A stretch of 64,000 bases of DNA from Paenibacillus sp. ACRRY (GTDB lineage Bacteria > Bacillota > Bacilli > Paenibacillales > Paenibacillaceae): NCBI RefSeq assembly GCF_022346995.1, contig NZ_JAKRNM010000007.1, positions 172,679 through 236,678 on the forward strand, in the 5' to 3' direction. Each line of letters starts with the position of its first letter. The stretch's first letter is position 1. Shown piece by piece: positions 1 to 8,645 of the stretch. The translations under genes and the position numbers were made by a program. The notes under the pieces were generated by a model. That model was not told the origin of the DNA and did no database searches. It saw only the letters and a list, made by a program, of their open reading frames with translations.

Positions 1-594
1 TTAAGTGCTGCACCTGTGTCCGAGCTACCTGCCGAGCTGTATGTGCTTGGAGCAAGTGTCGATAGCGCTGGCATGGCTGCGGAACTAGGGCTCCCTTATG
101 TGTTCTCCTTGTTTATCAATAGCAATATTGAAGTGGCACAAGAAGCCCTCCGTGTCTACCGCGAGCAATTCAACCGTTCAGAAGGCCGTGAGCCTTACGC
201 CGTTCTTGCGATCTCCTTAATTGTGGCAGAGAGTGAGGAAGAGGCTGAAGGGCTGGCAAGTGAACACATGCTGGTCAAGATCCACCTGGAGAATGGCAAA
301 GTACTGACGGTTGGTTCGGTGGAGCAGGCAGAAGAATTCGGACGGCAATCAAACGAAAAATATCGCATTGAGGTTCTGGAGCCAAGTGTAACCCGAGGAA
401 CGAAGGAAACGGTAGGTCAGGCTCTGCAAAAGTTTCAGGATAAATTTGCCGTGGATGAATTGATTGTCACAACAGCCACGCGTGATTTCGCGAAACGCAT
501 TCGCTCTTTTGAATTGCTGCGTGAGGCACTGGATGAACAGGGACTGGGCGAATTCTGGAGTGAATCCGAACCTGTGCAAGCGGCTATTGGTTAG
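1..594 (+). CDS. LLM-class flavin-dependent monooxygenase, C-terminal part (5' end outside window)
   Basis: The reading frame is open from base 1, so the gene starts upstream. The GTG at 16 is an internal valine rather than a start. The 198 visible codons match the C-terminal part of bacterial luciferase-like (LLM, MsnO8-type) oxidoreductases. Visible signs are the GASVDSAGMAAELGLPYVFS segment followed by the usual end (ELIVTTATRDFAKRIRSFELL). These enzymes use reduced flavin and O2, often to cleave C-S or C-N bonds. The next gene, 68 bp downstream, is an M20 amidohydrolase. This pairing resembles Bacillus operons for sulfur compounds (yxeK/yxeP, ytmO), but the substrate cannot be read from the sequence. 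The flavin-binding N-terminus is not in the window. Confidence 0.85.
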   Translation, partial: LSAAPVSELPAELYVLGASVDSAGMAAELGLPYVFSLFINSNIEVAQEALRVYREQFNRSEGREPYAVLAISLIVAESEEEAEGLASEHMLVKIHLENGKVLTVGSVEQAEEFGRQSNEKYRIEVLEPSVTRGTKETVGQALQKFQDKFAVDELIVTTATRDFAKRIRSFELLREALDEQGLGEFWSESEPVQAAIG

Positions 595-662
595 GTAAGG
601 ATTCAGACCTGCATGTATTCTGTGTATTCTGTACATGATTTGACGATGAAGGAGGCGGCGTT

Positions 663-1886
663 ATGAAGAGTGAGCTGGAACAGCCCAAGCAGCAGGCAGG
701 GCAAGAGGAAAGAGGCAAGCAGCGCATCCCTGCTGAAACCGATGAAGCATTTGCGGAGCGGTTAATCGAGATTCGGCGGCATCTGCATCGCCATCCGGAA
801 TTGTCAGGCGAGGAAAGGGAAACAACGGATGCCATTCGAGGCTGGCTGGAAGAGGAAGGGGTACGTATCGCAGATGAATATTCACTGCGTACGGGTCTTG
901 TCGCCGAAATCGGTCAAGGAGACGGACCTGTCGTTGCCCTTAGAGCTGATATAGATGCTCTGCCGATCCAGGAAGAGACAAAGCTTGAGTTTGCTTCCCA
1001 GGCCGCAGGCAAGATGCATGCTTGCGGGCATGATGCACATACGGCCATATTGATTGGTGCTGCACGATTGTTGAAACAGCGGGAGTTCGGGCTGCCTGGA
1101 AAAGTAAGGCTCCTGTTCCAACCTTCTGAGGAAAAAGCAACGGGCGCACGGCAGGTTATTCAGAGCGGAGCCCTGTCTGAGGTCCGAGCCGTGTTTGGTC
1201 TGCATAACAAACCGGATCTTCAGGTCGGTACGGTCGGCATCCGGGAAGGAGCACTGCTGGCAGCGGCGGATGGTTTCGTAGTAAACGTCGAAGGGGTGGG
1301 CACACATGCAGCAGTACCGGAAGCGGGAATCGATCCGATTGTTGTTGCCTCGCATATTGTAACGGCTTTGCAGGCGATTGTGAGCCGCAATGTCGGTGCA
1401 CAGGAGAGCGCCGTGATCAGTGTGACCAAGATTCATAGCGGTACAGCCTGGAATGTCATTCCCGATCAGGCCATATTGGATGGCACGGTGCGTACCTTTG
1501 ACGAGAAAGTCCGTGCACGTATTCGCGAACGATTCAACCAGGTTGTGGCTGGTGTGGCGGCTGCATACGGTACACGGGCGACGGTTCGCTGGATTCAGGG
1601 ACCTCCTGCGGTGGTTAACGATGCTTCGCTGGCTTCCGCGGCGGAACAGGTGGCGGGGGAAGTGGGGCTGAACAGTGTCAGACCACTGCCTTCTCCGGCA
1701 GGAGAGGATTTTTCCTTTTATCAGAAGGAGGTTCCGGGCCTGTTCCTTTTCCTGGGTACATCCGGACCACATGAGTGGCATCATCCTGCATTTGATCTGG
1801 ATGAACGGGCGCTGCCGCTGGGAGCACATCTGCTCGCTGCTCTGGCAGAGCAAGCGCTCCAAAACCTGCAGGTGCAGAATGATTGA
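663..1886 (+). CDS. M20-family amidohydrolase (N-acyl amino acid / hippurate hydrolase type)
   Basis: The protein has 407 aa, the usual length for M20D amidohydrolases. These are cytosolic metallopeptidase-fold enzymes that remove acyl groups from N-acylated amino acids or amino acid conjugates. Visible motifs are the RRHLHRHPELSGEE N-terminal block, the metal-binding HACGHDAHTA near residue 120, FQPSEE further on, GLHNKPDLQVGTV, and a C-terminal GEDFSFY. The start is ATG at 663, 6 nt after AAGGAGGCGG. The N-terminal 25 residues are unusually Glu/Gln/Lys-rich and probably unstructured. It follows the monooxygenase closely and is ended by a strong terminator, so the two probably form the end of one operon. 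YxeP-like N-acetyl-S-(2-succino)cysteine deacylase is one possible role, but this is inference. Confidence 0.85.
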   Translation: MKSELEQPKQQAGQEERGKQRIPAETDEAFAERLIEIRRHLHRHPELSGEERETTDAIRGWLEEEGVRIADEYSLRTGLVAEIGQGDGPVVALRADIDALPIQEETKLEFASQAAGKMHACGHDAHTAILIGAARLLKQREFGLPGKVRLLFQPSEEKATGARQVIQSGALSEVRAVFGLHNKPDLQVGTVGIREGALLAAADGFVVNVEGVGTHAAVPEAGIDPIVVASHIVTALQAIVSRNVGAQESAVISVTKIHSGTAWNVIPDQAILDGTVRTFDEKVRARIRERFNQVVAGVAAAYGTRATVRWIQGPPAVVNDASLASAAEQVAGEVGLNSVRPLPSPAGEDFSFYQKEVPGLFLFLGTSGPHEWHHPAFDLDERALPLGAHLLAALAEQALQNLQVQND

Positions 1887-1925
1887 TGAGATCTACGTAA
1901 GAAGCAAACAGTGTGCTTTGAAGAG

Positions 1926-1957
1926 ACGGTTACCCTTATGGGGTGACCGTTTTTTTT
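1926..1957 (+). terminator. Rho-independent terminator after the amidohydrolase gene
   Basis: A hairpin pairs ACGGTTACCC with GGGTGACCGT around a 4-nt loop, with one internal mismatch. It is followed by an uninterrupted T run. It separates the amidohydrolase unit from the metallophore operon promoter. Confidence 0.85.
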
Positions 1958-2036
1958 GTCTGGTAGGCAGAGAAATGTATGCACAACAAAGAGATGGATT
2001 CAAAACAAAGAAGCTTCTTGAAATGGAAAAATATTG

Positions 2037-2065
2037 TTGACGACCTCAATTTTGTATGCTATATT
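2037..2065 (+). promoter_or_regulatory. Sigma-A promoter of the metallophore operon
   Basis: TTGACG (2037-2042) and TATATT (2060-2065) are separated by 17 bp, close to the sigma-A consensus. The surroundings are AT-rich. The predicted start of transcription, near 2072, is just before the palindrome at 2077. Confidence 0.7.
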
Positions 2066-2076
2066 TTTCTCGATTA

Positions 2077-2099
2077 TTAATAGTAAAAATTACTATTAA
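2077..2099 (+). promoter_or_regulatory. Zur-like operator (perfect inverted repeat) before cntK
   Basis: TTAATAGTAA, AAA, TTACTATTAA form a perfect 10-bp inverted repeat with a 3-bp centre. The spacing and AT-rich arms resemble Firmicute Zur boxes (core TCGTAATNATTACGA), with TAGTAA in place of CGTAAT. It lies 12 bp downstream of the -10 box, so a bound repressor would block transcription. The other two zinc-related promoters in this window have similar boxes at similar places. Fur is an alternative reader. Confidence 0.7.
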
Positions 2100-2166
2100 G
2101 GGGAAGCGGACAGCGTACAAGTCAAACTCATCCGAATCTGAATGAACAGGAATAGAGGTAGCTGGG

Positions 2167-3066
2167 ATGAAACAGGAGATCGAATTTATCAAGTTTAATC
2201 CAACACAGAATATGACGGTTTTGGTGAAAACAAGTCATCCAGCAGAGGAATACCAACATATCGCTTCAAGCATCATGTCCTACGATCATGTATATGCGGA
2301 GCAGGTCGGATTTATTGTGCCGGCCCTTCAGCACGGAGCTGCAGCACGGTTGCAGATGGCCGGAGGGGAGTTTTGTGGTAATGCCTGTATGGCTCTGGCA
2401 GCCTACCTTGCATCTGAACAGAAGATGGATTCTCAAGATTATACTGAATTGCTGCTTGAGGTCTCGGGTACAGAGCAGTTGATCACCTGCCAAGTGAAGA
2501 AGCAGCTGAATGAATACTTTTGTCAGGTGACCATGCCGATTCCCAGACAGATTGAACGGCAGACCATAACGTACGAAGGATTCGATCTGGATATGATTAT
2601 TGTCCGGTATGAGGAATTCATTCATATCGTGGTGGAGGTGGACGGGTTCGATGATGGGATCCGAACAAGAGCACAGAACCTCGCGCGTCTGCTGGGACTA
2701 ACTCTGGGAGATAAACTGATTGGCATTTTGTTGTTCAATCCACGTTCGGAAGAGTTGGATCCACTAATTTATGTTCCGGGACTGGATAGCCTGATATGGG
2801 AGAGAGGCTGCGGTTCAGGTACAGCTTCGCTTGGCGCTTACCTTGCGTGGAAGACAGGAGGAGAGATTACCGCCCGAATTAAACAGCCCGGAGGTTCGAT
2901 CAACGTCGTAGCCCTGTTTGCTGAACATGGGCTGGGCAGTATTCACATTGAAGGTTCTGTCGGTATTGTGGCACAGGGGACAGCTTTTATTGATGTACAA
3001 CAGATGGACATGAATAAGGGGGAAGCACATGAATACGGTCGTGGATTTTACCAGACAGTTGAATGA
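2167..3066 (+). CDS. cntK: CntK-like histidine racemase (DapF fold)
   Basis: The 299-aa protein belongs to the diaminopimelate epimerase fold, whose two-base mechanism uses paired cysteines. Both are visible: Cys70 in GGEFCGNACM and Cys215 in ERGCGSGTAS. Its position as first gene of a cntKLMABCDFE operon identifies it as a CntK-type racemase. In Staphylococcus aureus CntK converts L- to D-histidine for staphylopine. A lysine-pathway DapF is the alternative, but context argues against it. ATG 2167 follows the Zur-like box by 67 bp. The 3' end overlaps cntL by 38 nt, which suggests translational coupling. The closest described Paenibacillus metallophore, bacillopaline, is reported to lack this step, so its presence here is informative. 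Confidence 0.88.
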   Translation: MKQEIEFIKFNPTQNMTVLVKTSHPAEEYQHIASSIMSYDHVYAEQVGFIVPALQHGAAARLQMAGGEFCGNACMALAAYLASEQKMDSQDYTELLLEVSGTEQLITCQVKKQLNEYFCQVTMPIPRQIERQTITYEGFDLDMIIVRYEEFIHIVVEVDGFDDGIRTRAQNLARLLGLTLGDKLIGILLFNPRSEELDPLIYVPGLDSLIWERGCGSGTASLGAYLAWKTGGEITARIKQPGGSINVVALFAEHGLGSIHIEGSVGIVAQGTAFIDVQQMDMNKGEAHEYGRGFYQTVE

Positions 3067-3835
3067 TTTCTTGAATACCTTTGAACAACTTGCCCGGAAA
3101 TATGATCATTCCATTCATCATGCGGAACAGATGGAGCTGGCCATCAATGCCTATTCCCACTGGATCACCGATAAACGTCATGAGCCGTTCTGGGCAGAGA
3201 AGGAGCATGAAGAGGACACCGGCTTCAAACAGCTTGTACTGGATTTAAGGCATCAATCCTCCCGCTGCGTAGCGATCATGGAGAAATATCGGGCATTGAA
3301 GCTGCAGCAAGGAGAAATGGAGATTGCGGATTATTTCAAAAATATTGAGGAATGCATCGAGAAGGAATTCGGCAGTTTCCATGTGACTTCAGACTCCAAG
3401 GTGCTTCTGATCGGATCGGGAGCATTTCCAATGACTCCCCTGCTTATCGCCAGAAGGACGGGGGCACAGGTGGTAGGCATTGATATTGATGAAGAGGCGA
3501 TCGGGTTAGGGCAGACTGTTGTGAATTCATTGGGGGCCGGTCTCCGCATCCATTTGCGGAAGGCATCTGTTCAGGAGCTCGATTTTACGAAAGAAGCCAC
3601 GCATATCATTTTCAGTTCCACGGTCGCCATGAAGTATGACATCCTGGATCAGCTTCATTCGCTCACCAATGAGCACGTTGTTGTTGCGATGCGATATGGC
3701 AATGGATTGAAGTCCTTGTTCAATTACCCTCAGCAGGAGACGGACCCGCTGAAATGGCGATTGGTCGATAACATTTTGCGACCACACGATGTGTTTGACA
3801 TTGCACTGTATCAGAAACCTTCGCATGTCGGATAA
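3029..3835 (+). CDS. cntL: CntL-like nicotianamine synthase family enzyme
   Basis: The 268-aa protein is a bacterial nicotianamine-synthase-like enzyme. CntL transfers one aminobutyrate unit from S-adenosylmethionine to the amino group of histidine, making the second building step of staphylopine-type metallophores. The SAM-binding Rossmann segment is clear at about residues 124-160: KVLLIGSGAFPMTPLLIA, then VVGIDIDEEAIGLGQ. The N-terminal 110 residues are helical and match the family's alpha-helical lid. The start is ATG 3029 within the end of cntK, preceded by AAGGGGGAAGC. It acts in the cytosol between CntK and CntM. Confidence 0.9.
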   Translation: MNTVVDFTRQLNDFLNTFEQLARKYDHSIHHAEQMELAINAYSHWITDKRHEPFWAEKEHEEDTGFKQLVLDLRHQSSRCVAIMEKYRALKLQQGEMEIADYFKNIEECIEKEFGSFHVTSDSKVLLIGSGAFPMTPLLIARRTGAQVVGIDIDEEAIGLGQTVVNSLGAGLRIHLRKASVQELDFTKEATHIIFSSTVAMKYDILDQLHSLTNEHVVVAMRYGNGLKSLFNYPQQETDPLKWRLVDNILRPHDVFDIALYQKPSHVG

Positions 3836-3851
3836 GGAGAAGGAGGCACAT

Positions 3852-5165
3852 ATGATTGGTTTTGAACGAGTCTTAATCATGGGAACTGGGCCTGCATCCG
3901 TTCAACTAGCTGTATTATTCAAGAAACAACGAGGCTCCACCATTGGTGTGGCAGGAAGGGAATCGATTAGATCCAATGAATTCTTCGGTGCATTGGACCG
4001 GCACGATCAGCACATTCGCGTAAGCGTTCAGAATGAGAAGCATCGGAGCATGGCAGGCGAGTGTAGAGTGGATCGGATTTTTACGGGGTACAGCCGAATT
4101 GAAGGCAGCTGGGATACGCTGATTCTGGCTGTCACGACAGATGCTTATGTTCAGGTATTAAGACAGGTGAATCCGGACGTTCTGAAGCAGGTCCAGTGCA
4201 TCGTGCTGGTATCTCCCACATTTGGATCGAACCGCCTTGTTCATCAGTATGTAAGCGAGTTAGGGTACACACCCGAGGTGATCAGTTTCTCGACCTATTG
4301 CGGAGATACGCGATGGGCGGATCGTCAGCCCTCCAATCATGTCGTGACAACCGGAGTGAAGAAAAAACTGTATATCGGTTCCACTCGGACCCCTTCAGAA
4401 GCAGTGAACGAATTATGCATTATGGTTGATCAGCTCGGAGTGGTGATGGAAGTGATGGCCTCCCCGTTTGAGGCGGAGACGCGAAACATCTCGCTGTATG
4501 TGCATCCGGCGTTATTCATGAATGATTTTTCTTTGAACGCGATCTTTGGAAATGCTGACGTCCAGACGTATGTCTACAAGCTCTACCCGGAAGGGCCCAT
4601 CAACCAACAGCTCATTCGGGATATGCTCGCAGGATGGAAAGAAATCATGAGGATTACAGACCTGCTGCGCATAAGGCCGCTCAACCTGCTTCAATTCATG
4701 ACGGACGATAACTACCCGGTTCATTTGCAGAGTTTATCGCGCTCTGATATCGAAGAATTTGTCGGTTTGCAGGACATACATCAGGAGTATTTGCTGTACA
4801 TACGGTATACCTCGTTACTGATTGACCCTTTCTCGCAGCCGAACGAACAAGGGAAATATTTTGACTTTTCGGCCGTGCCATTCCGGAAGATGTTCATCAA
4901 TCACGAAGGACAGCTTGAGATCCCAAGGATGCCCCAGGAAGATTATTACCGCATCAAAATCATTCAGGGCATTGCAAGGCATCTCCGGGTGGATTGCCCT
5001 ACCATAGACAAATTCATCGCAACCTATGAGAACAAACTGGTGCAAGTGGCACAGGAACAGAGAGAGTTACCTTTATCCAGTGCATTTCAGATCCGGACGT
5101 TTGCTGGTGATCTGAACATGATCTGTGAAGGGCTTGAAATCGATCATCAGGAGGAAACGTTGTGA
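3852..5165 (+). CDS. cntM: CntM-like opine (staphylopine-type) dehydrogenase
   Basis: The 437-aa protein reductively condenses the CntL product with an alpha-keto acid using NAD(P)H, giving the finished opine metallophore. The dinucleotide-binding start VLIMGTGPASVQLAVLF occupies residues 7-23. I chose ATG 3852 because AAGGAGAAGGAGG sits just upstream; an in-frame upstream codon at 3789 would overlap cntL and lacks a good site. Residue 152 in the CGDTRW segment is Asp. From memory, an Asp near this place in S. aureus CntM favours pyruvate, whereas enzymes using alpha-ketoglutarate carry a small residue; a structural alignment would be needed. The stop overlaps the GTG of cntA (GTGA). Confidence 0.9.
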   Translation: MIGFERVLIMGTGPASVQLAVLFKKQRGSTIGVAGRESIRSNEFFGALDRHDQHIRVSVQNEKHRSMAGECRVDRIFTGYSRIEGSWDTLILAVTTDAYVQVLRQVNPDVLKQVQCIVLVSPTFGSNRLVHQYVSELGYTPEVISFSTYCGDTRWADRQPSNHVVTTGVKKKLYIGSTRTPSEAVNELCIMVDQLGVVMEVMASPFEAETRNISLYVHPALFMNDFSLNAIFGNADVQTYVYKLYPEGPINQQLIRDMLAGWKEIMRITDLLRIRPLNLLQFMTDDNYPVHLQSLSRSDIEEFVGLQDIHQEYLLYIRYTSLLIDPFSQPNEQGKYFDFSAVPFRKMFINHEGQLEIPRMPQEDYYRIKIIQGIARHLRVDCPTIDKFIATYENKLVQVAQEQRELPLSSAFQIRTFAGDLNMICEGLEIDHQEETL

Positions 5166-6781
5166 AAAAGGGAAGATCCAGTATGGGCTTAAGTATTATA
5201 TTCGCGCTGGTGTTGGTCGTATTGGCCGGTTGCGGCGAGAAGGGAACTGCACAGACGGGAGTAGCCGAGGGAGAGAAGAAGACGGATCTGATCTATGCTT
5301 CTGCCAAGGATATTAATGATATGAATCCCCATTTGTACACAGGCTCCATGCCTGCTCAAGGTATGGTATATGAGTCATTGGTAGAGAACACGGCAGAAGG
5401 CATTCAGCCCTTGCTTGCGGAATCATGGGATATTTCCGAGGACGGAAAGGTCTATACCTTTCATTTGCGAAAAGACGTAAAGTTCCAGGACGGAGAACCT
5501 TTCAACGCCGAGGCGGTCAAAGCTAATTTTGACGCGGTCCAGGCCAATAGTGAGAAACATGCGTGGATTAAGCTGTCCACCAAAATTGTGAGTACAAATG
5601 TCATTGATGAACATACGGTTGAACTGGTGCTGTCCAGCACCTATTATCCGACATTGGTTGAATTGTCCATGACCCGGCCCTATGTGTTCATTTCTCCCAA
5701 AGACATGATCAATGGCGGGACCAAAGATGGTGTGAATGGTTACCATGGAACAGGGCCATACATGCTTACGGAGCATAATGTAGACGAGAATGCGACGTTT
5801 GAGGCGAACGAAAGTTATTGGGGAGGCAAACCCGAGATTCAAAAAATCGTAGCCAAAGTTCTCCCGGCAGGAGAGACAACCTTTCTGGCCCTGCAAAAAG
5901 GCGAAATTGACTTCGTGTTCACCGATGACCGGGGTGCGGACAGTATTGATGTTCATGCCATGAATCAACTGGCGGAATCAGGGGAGTATCAGGTCATACG
6001 AAGTGAACCGATGAACACAAGCATCATTGCGGCCAACAGCAGCAAAAAGCATAACCCGGTCAGTGAAACAGCCGTTCGGGAAGCCATTTGGCATGCCATT
6101 GATCGGGATACCATCAGCAACGACATCTTTGAGGGAACACAGACACCTGCCCAGACTTTATTCTCTTCCAATGTGAACTACGCCGACGTGGAATTGAAGA
6201 CACGGCCTTATGATGTAAGTTCAGCAGAGAAGCTGCTGGACGAAGCGGGCTGGACTTTAGGCAGTGGTGCTGCTGTACGAACCAAGGAAGGGCAAGAGCT
6301 GAAGATGGATTTATATTATGACAGCAACTCCTCTACGCAGAAAACACAGGCTGAATACATTCAGAATGAATTGAAAAACATCGGTATCCAGCTATCGATC
6401 ATCGGCGAAGAATCCTCATCCATCGCTAACCGAAGATCAACGGGCGAGTATGATCTGCTGTTTAATCAAACGTGGGGGCTGGCTTATGATCCACAGAGCA
6501 CCATTTCTGCCTTTGCCTCAAGCTCAGCCTATCTGCATACAACAAGCGGAATGCCTGATGCCGAGGAACTGTACGCCAAGATTGAAGACGTGATGGTGTC
6601 CACCGATGAGAGTGCAAGGAAAGCACTGTATGCTGACATCATGAATATGGTTCACGAGGAAGCTGTGTTTATCCCTCTTACCAACGGAAGCATGACAATC
6701 GTGGCACCCAAAAATTTGGATGGCATTGCGTTTAAGCAGACCCAGTTTGAGCTGCCATTTGAGCGTATGAAATTTCAATAG
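5162..6781 (+). CDS. cntA: CntA-like metallophore/nickel-binding lipoprotein (SBP_bac_5)
   Basis: The 539-aa lipoprotein is the extracellular receptor of an oligopeptide/nickel-class ABC importer. A signal peptide ends in a lipobox, VVLAGCGEKG, with the lipidated Cys at about residue 22. The family pattern follows: NDMNPHLYTGSMPAQGMVYESL, then LAESWDISEDGKVYTFHLR. In the staphylopine system CntA binds the metal-loaded metallophore and passes it to CntBC. The start is GTG 5162, overlapping the cntM stop, with AGGAGGAAACGTT as ribosome binding site. Gene order, not sequence alone, separates this from generic dipeptide or NikA receptors. Confidence 0.88.
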   Translation: MKKGRSSMGLSIIFALVLVVLAGCGEKGTAQTGVAEGEKKTDLIYASAKDINDMNPHLYTGSMPAQGMVYESLVENTAEGIQPLLAESWDISEDGKVYTFHLRKDVKFQDGEPFNAEAVKANFDAVQANSEKHAWIKLSTKIVSTNVIDEHTVELVLSSTYYPTLVELSMTRPYVFISPKDMINGGTKDGVNGYHGTGPYMLTEHNVDENATFEANESYWGGKPEIQKIVAKVLPAGETTFLALQKGEIDFVFTDDRGADSIDVHAMNQLAESGEYQVIRSEPMNTSIIAANSSKKHNPVSETAVREAIWHAIDRDTISNDIFEGTQTPAQTLFSSNVNYADVELKTRPYDVSSAEKLLDEAGWTLGSGAAVRTKEGQELKMDLYYDSNSSTQKTQAEYIQNELKNIGIQLSIIGEESSSIANRRSTGEYDLLFNQTWGLAYDPQSTISAFASSSAYLHTTSGMPDAEELYAKIEDVMVSTDESARKALYADIMNMVHEEAVFIPLTNGSMTIVAPKNLDGIAFKQTQFELPFERMKFQ

Positions 6782-6816
6782 GTTCCATTGGATTTTATGT
6801 GAAAAAGGAGATGGAT

Positions 6817-7749
6817 ATGGGGAGTTTTATCGTCAAACGGATTCTGCTCGCAATACCCCTGCTGCTGATTATTTCGTTTCTAACCTTTGTTCTGATTAAT
6901 CTGTCACCGCTGGATCCTGCCGTTGTTGTACTCCAGGCGCAGGAAGTTCCGCAGATTACGGATGAGCTGATTGCCCAAACCAAGGCGGAGCTCGGCATGG
7001 ATCGGCCGTTTATGATTCAATATGGAAACTGGCTGCTGGCCTGTCTTCAGCTGGACTTTGGCGATTCCTATGTAACCGGAAATTCCGTCTGGTCCATGAT
7101 TGGCCCGGCATTTGTGAACACGCTCAAATTAACGCTGATATCTTCTGTCTTCATTATTCTCTTCTCGATCCTGTTAGGTGTGATCTGTGCGATGAGGGAA
7201 GGGAAGATGATGGATAAGTCTGTACGTGGCTTCTCCTTCCTGCTCACGGCGATACCTTCCTACTGGCTTGCAGCTATGCTGATCTGGTACTTCTCCGTCA
7301 AGCTTGATCTGCTGCCCACCAGCGGAATGGATTCACCGCAGAGCTATATTCTTCCGGTCATTGTCATTACGGTAAGTTATGTAGGTATCTACTTCAGGAG
7401 CGTCAGAAGTTCCATGCTTAATAATTTAAACGAAGATTATGTTCTATACGCGCGAGCCAGCGGAATCCCCGAGAGAAAGGTAACACGGCATATCTTGCGG
7501 AATTCGCTGCAGGTGTCCGTTTCCATCTTTTGTATGGCCATCCCTATTGTGCTTGGAAGCACGGTTGTGATTGAAAATGTGTTCGCCTGGCCAGGTCTGG
7601 GCCGATTAAGCGTCAGATCCATCCTGAGCCGGGATTTTCCGATTATCCAGGCGTACGTGCTTATTCTGGCTGTCACTTTTGTGCTGTTTAATACGCTTTC
7701 CGATATCGTGAACGCGGCACTGAATCCCAAGCTTAGAAAGGAATTCTAA
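6817..7749 (+). CDS. cntB: CntB-like ABC permease
   Basis: This is a DppB/NikB-type inner-membrane permease of about 310 aa with six hydrophobic segments. It opens with FIVKRILLAIPLLLIISFLTF and carries the EAA-type loop YVLYARASGIPERKVTRHILRNS before the last segments. It forms the import channel with CntC for the loaded metallophore. I prefer ATG 6817, six bases after AAGGAG; ATG 6811 and GTG 6799 are in frame but too close to or upstream of that site. The stop overlaps the start of cntC by one base (TAATG). Confidence 0.88.
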   Translation: MGSFIVKRILLAIPLLLIISFLTFVLINLSPLDPAVVVLQAQEVPQITDELIAQTKAELGMDRPFMIQYGNWLLACLQLDFGDSYVTGNSVWSMIGPAFVNTLKLTLISSVFIILFSILLGVICAMREGKMMDKSVRGFSFLLTAIPSYWLAAMLIWYFSVKLDLLPTSGMDSPQSYILPVIVITVSYVGIYFRSVRSSMLNNLNEDYVLYARASGIPERKVTRHILRNSLQVSVSIFCMAIPIVLGSTVVIENVFAWPGLGRLSVRSILSRDFPIIQAYVLILAVTFVLFNTLSDIVNAALNPKLRKEF

Positions 7750-8645
7750 TGAGAAACCTTCGCAATTTAAGCCAGGATAAGCTCGCCATGGCGTCTCTTG
7801 CCTTTATCGTTGTGATGATTGTCGCTGGCATTTGTGCTCCCTTGTTTGCACCGCATGATCCCGAAGAGGTGAACATGAAGCTCAGATACGCATCAGCATC
7901 GTGGTCGTATCTCCTTGGCAATGATCATCTGGGCAGATGTGTGTTGTCGAGGCTGATCTATGGCATTCGGCCAAGTGTACTGTGGGTATTGGTTGCTCTG
8001 CTGGCCTCTGTTCTTTTGGGGGCCCTCGTGGGGTTCATCTCTGGTTACTTCAAAGGAAGAACCGATGCCATCCTCATGAGGATCTGTGATATTATGCTTT
8101 CTTTTCCGGGATACGTGATGACGCTTGCGGTAGTTGGCATTTTGGGTGCAGGTCTTGAAAATATTCTGATCGCCTTTGTGGTCATGAAATGGGCATGGTT
8201 TGCCCGGGTTATTCGTACATCGGTCATGCAATATTCCGAGATGGATTATGTGAGATTCGCCCGGGCTTCGGGTATCAGCCACCTGCGCATCATTCACAAG
8301 CACATTTTGCCCGTTACCTTTTCCGACATTGCTGTCATTTCGAGCAGCTCCATTTGCTCCATGATCCTGCAAATTTCCGGGCTGTCGTTTCTCGGATTGG
8401 GTGTTCAGGCACCGCAAGCCGAGTGGGGCATGATGCTGAATGAGGCCAGAGAAGTCATGTTCTCCAGGCCAGAGCTGATGCTTGCGCCAGGTCTGGCAAT
8501 TGTTTTGGTCGTATCGGCATTCAATTTTCTGTCCGATGCGCTGCAAGTGGCGCTTGACCCCAAATTGATGACGTCCAAACCGGGCGGCAAGCTTCGCGGA
8601 AGGAAGAGAGGTGAACAGGTGTCTTATGAATATATTGGAAGTTGA
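7749..8645 (+). CDS. cntC: CntC-like ABC permease
   Basis: The 298-aa protein is a DppC/NikC-type permease. Typical features are the short cytosolic N-terminus, a first membrane segment at about residues 14-36, the periplasmic GNDHLGRCVLSRLIYGIRPS block, and the EAA loop DYVRFARASGISHLRIIHKHILP. It pairs with CntB. Translation is probably coupled to cntB because the start and stop overlap by one base. The C-terminal tail (KPGGKLRGRKRGEQ) is very basic and overlaps the start of cntD. Confidence 0.88.
   Translation: MRNLRNLSQDKLAMASLAFIVVMIVAGICAPLFAPHDPEEVNMKLRYASASWSYLLGNDHLGRCVLSRLIYGIRPSVLWVLVALLASVLLGALVGFISGYFKGRTDAILMRICDIMLSFPGYVMTLAVVGILGAGLENILIAFVVMKWAWFARVIRTSVMQYSEMDYVRFARASGISHLRIIHKHILPVTFSDIAVISSSSICSMILQISGLSFLGLGVQAPQAEWGMMLNEAREVMFSRPELMLAPGLAIVLVVSAFNFLSDALQVALDPKLMTSKPGGKLRGRKRGEQVSYEYIGS

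Noticed and set aside
882..1862. 326-codon open frame on the minus strand
   Set aside because: It lies fully antisense to the M20 amidohydrolase gene, whose motifs are intact, and its translation shows no family pattern.
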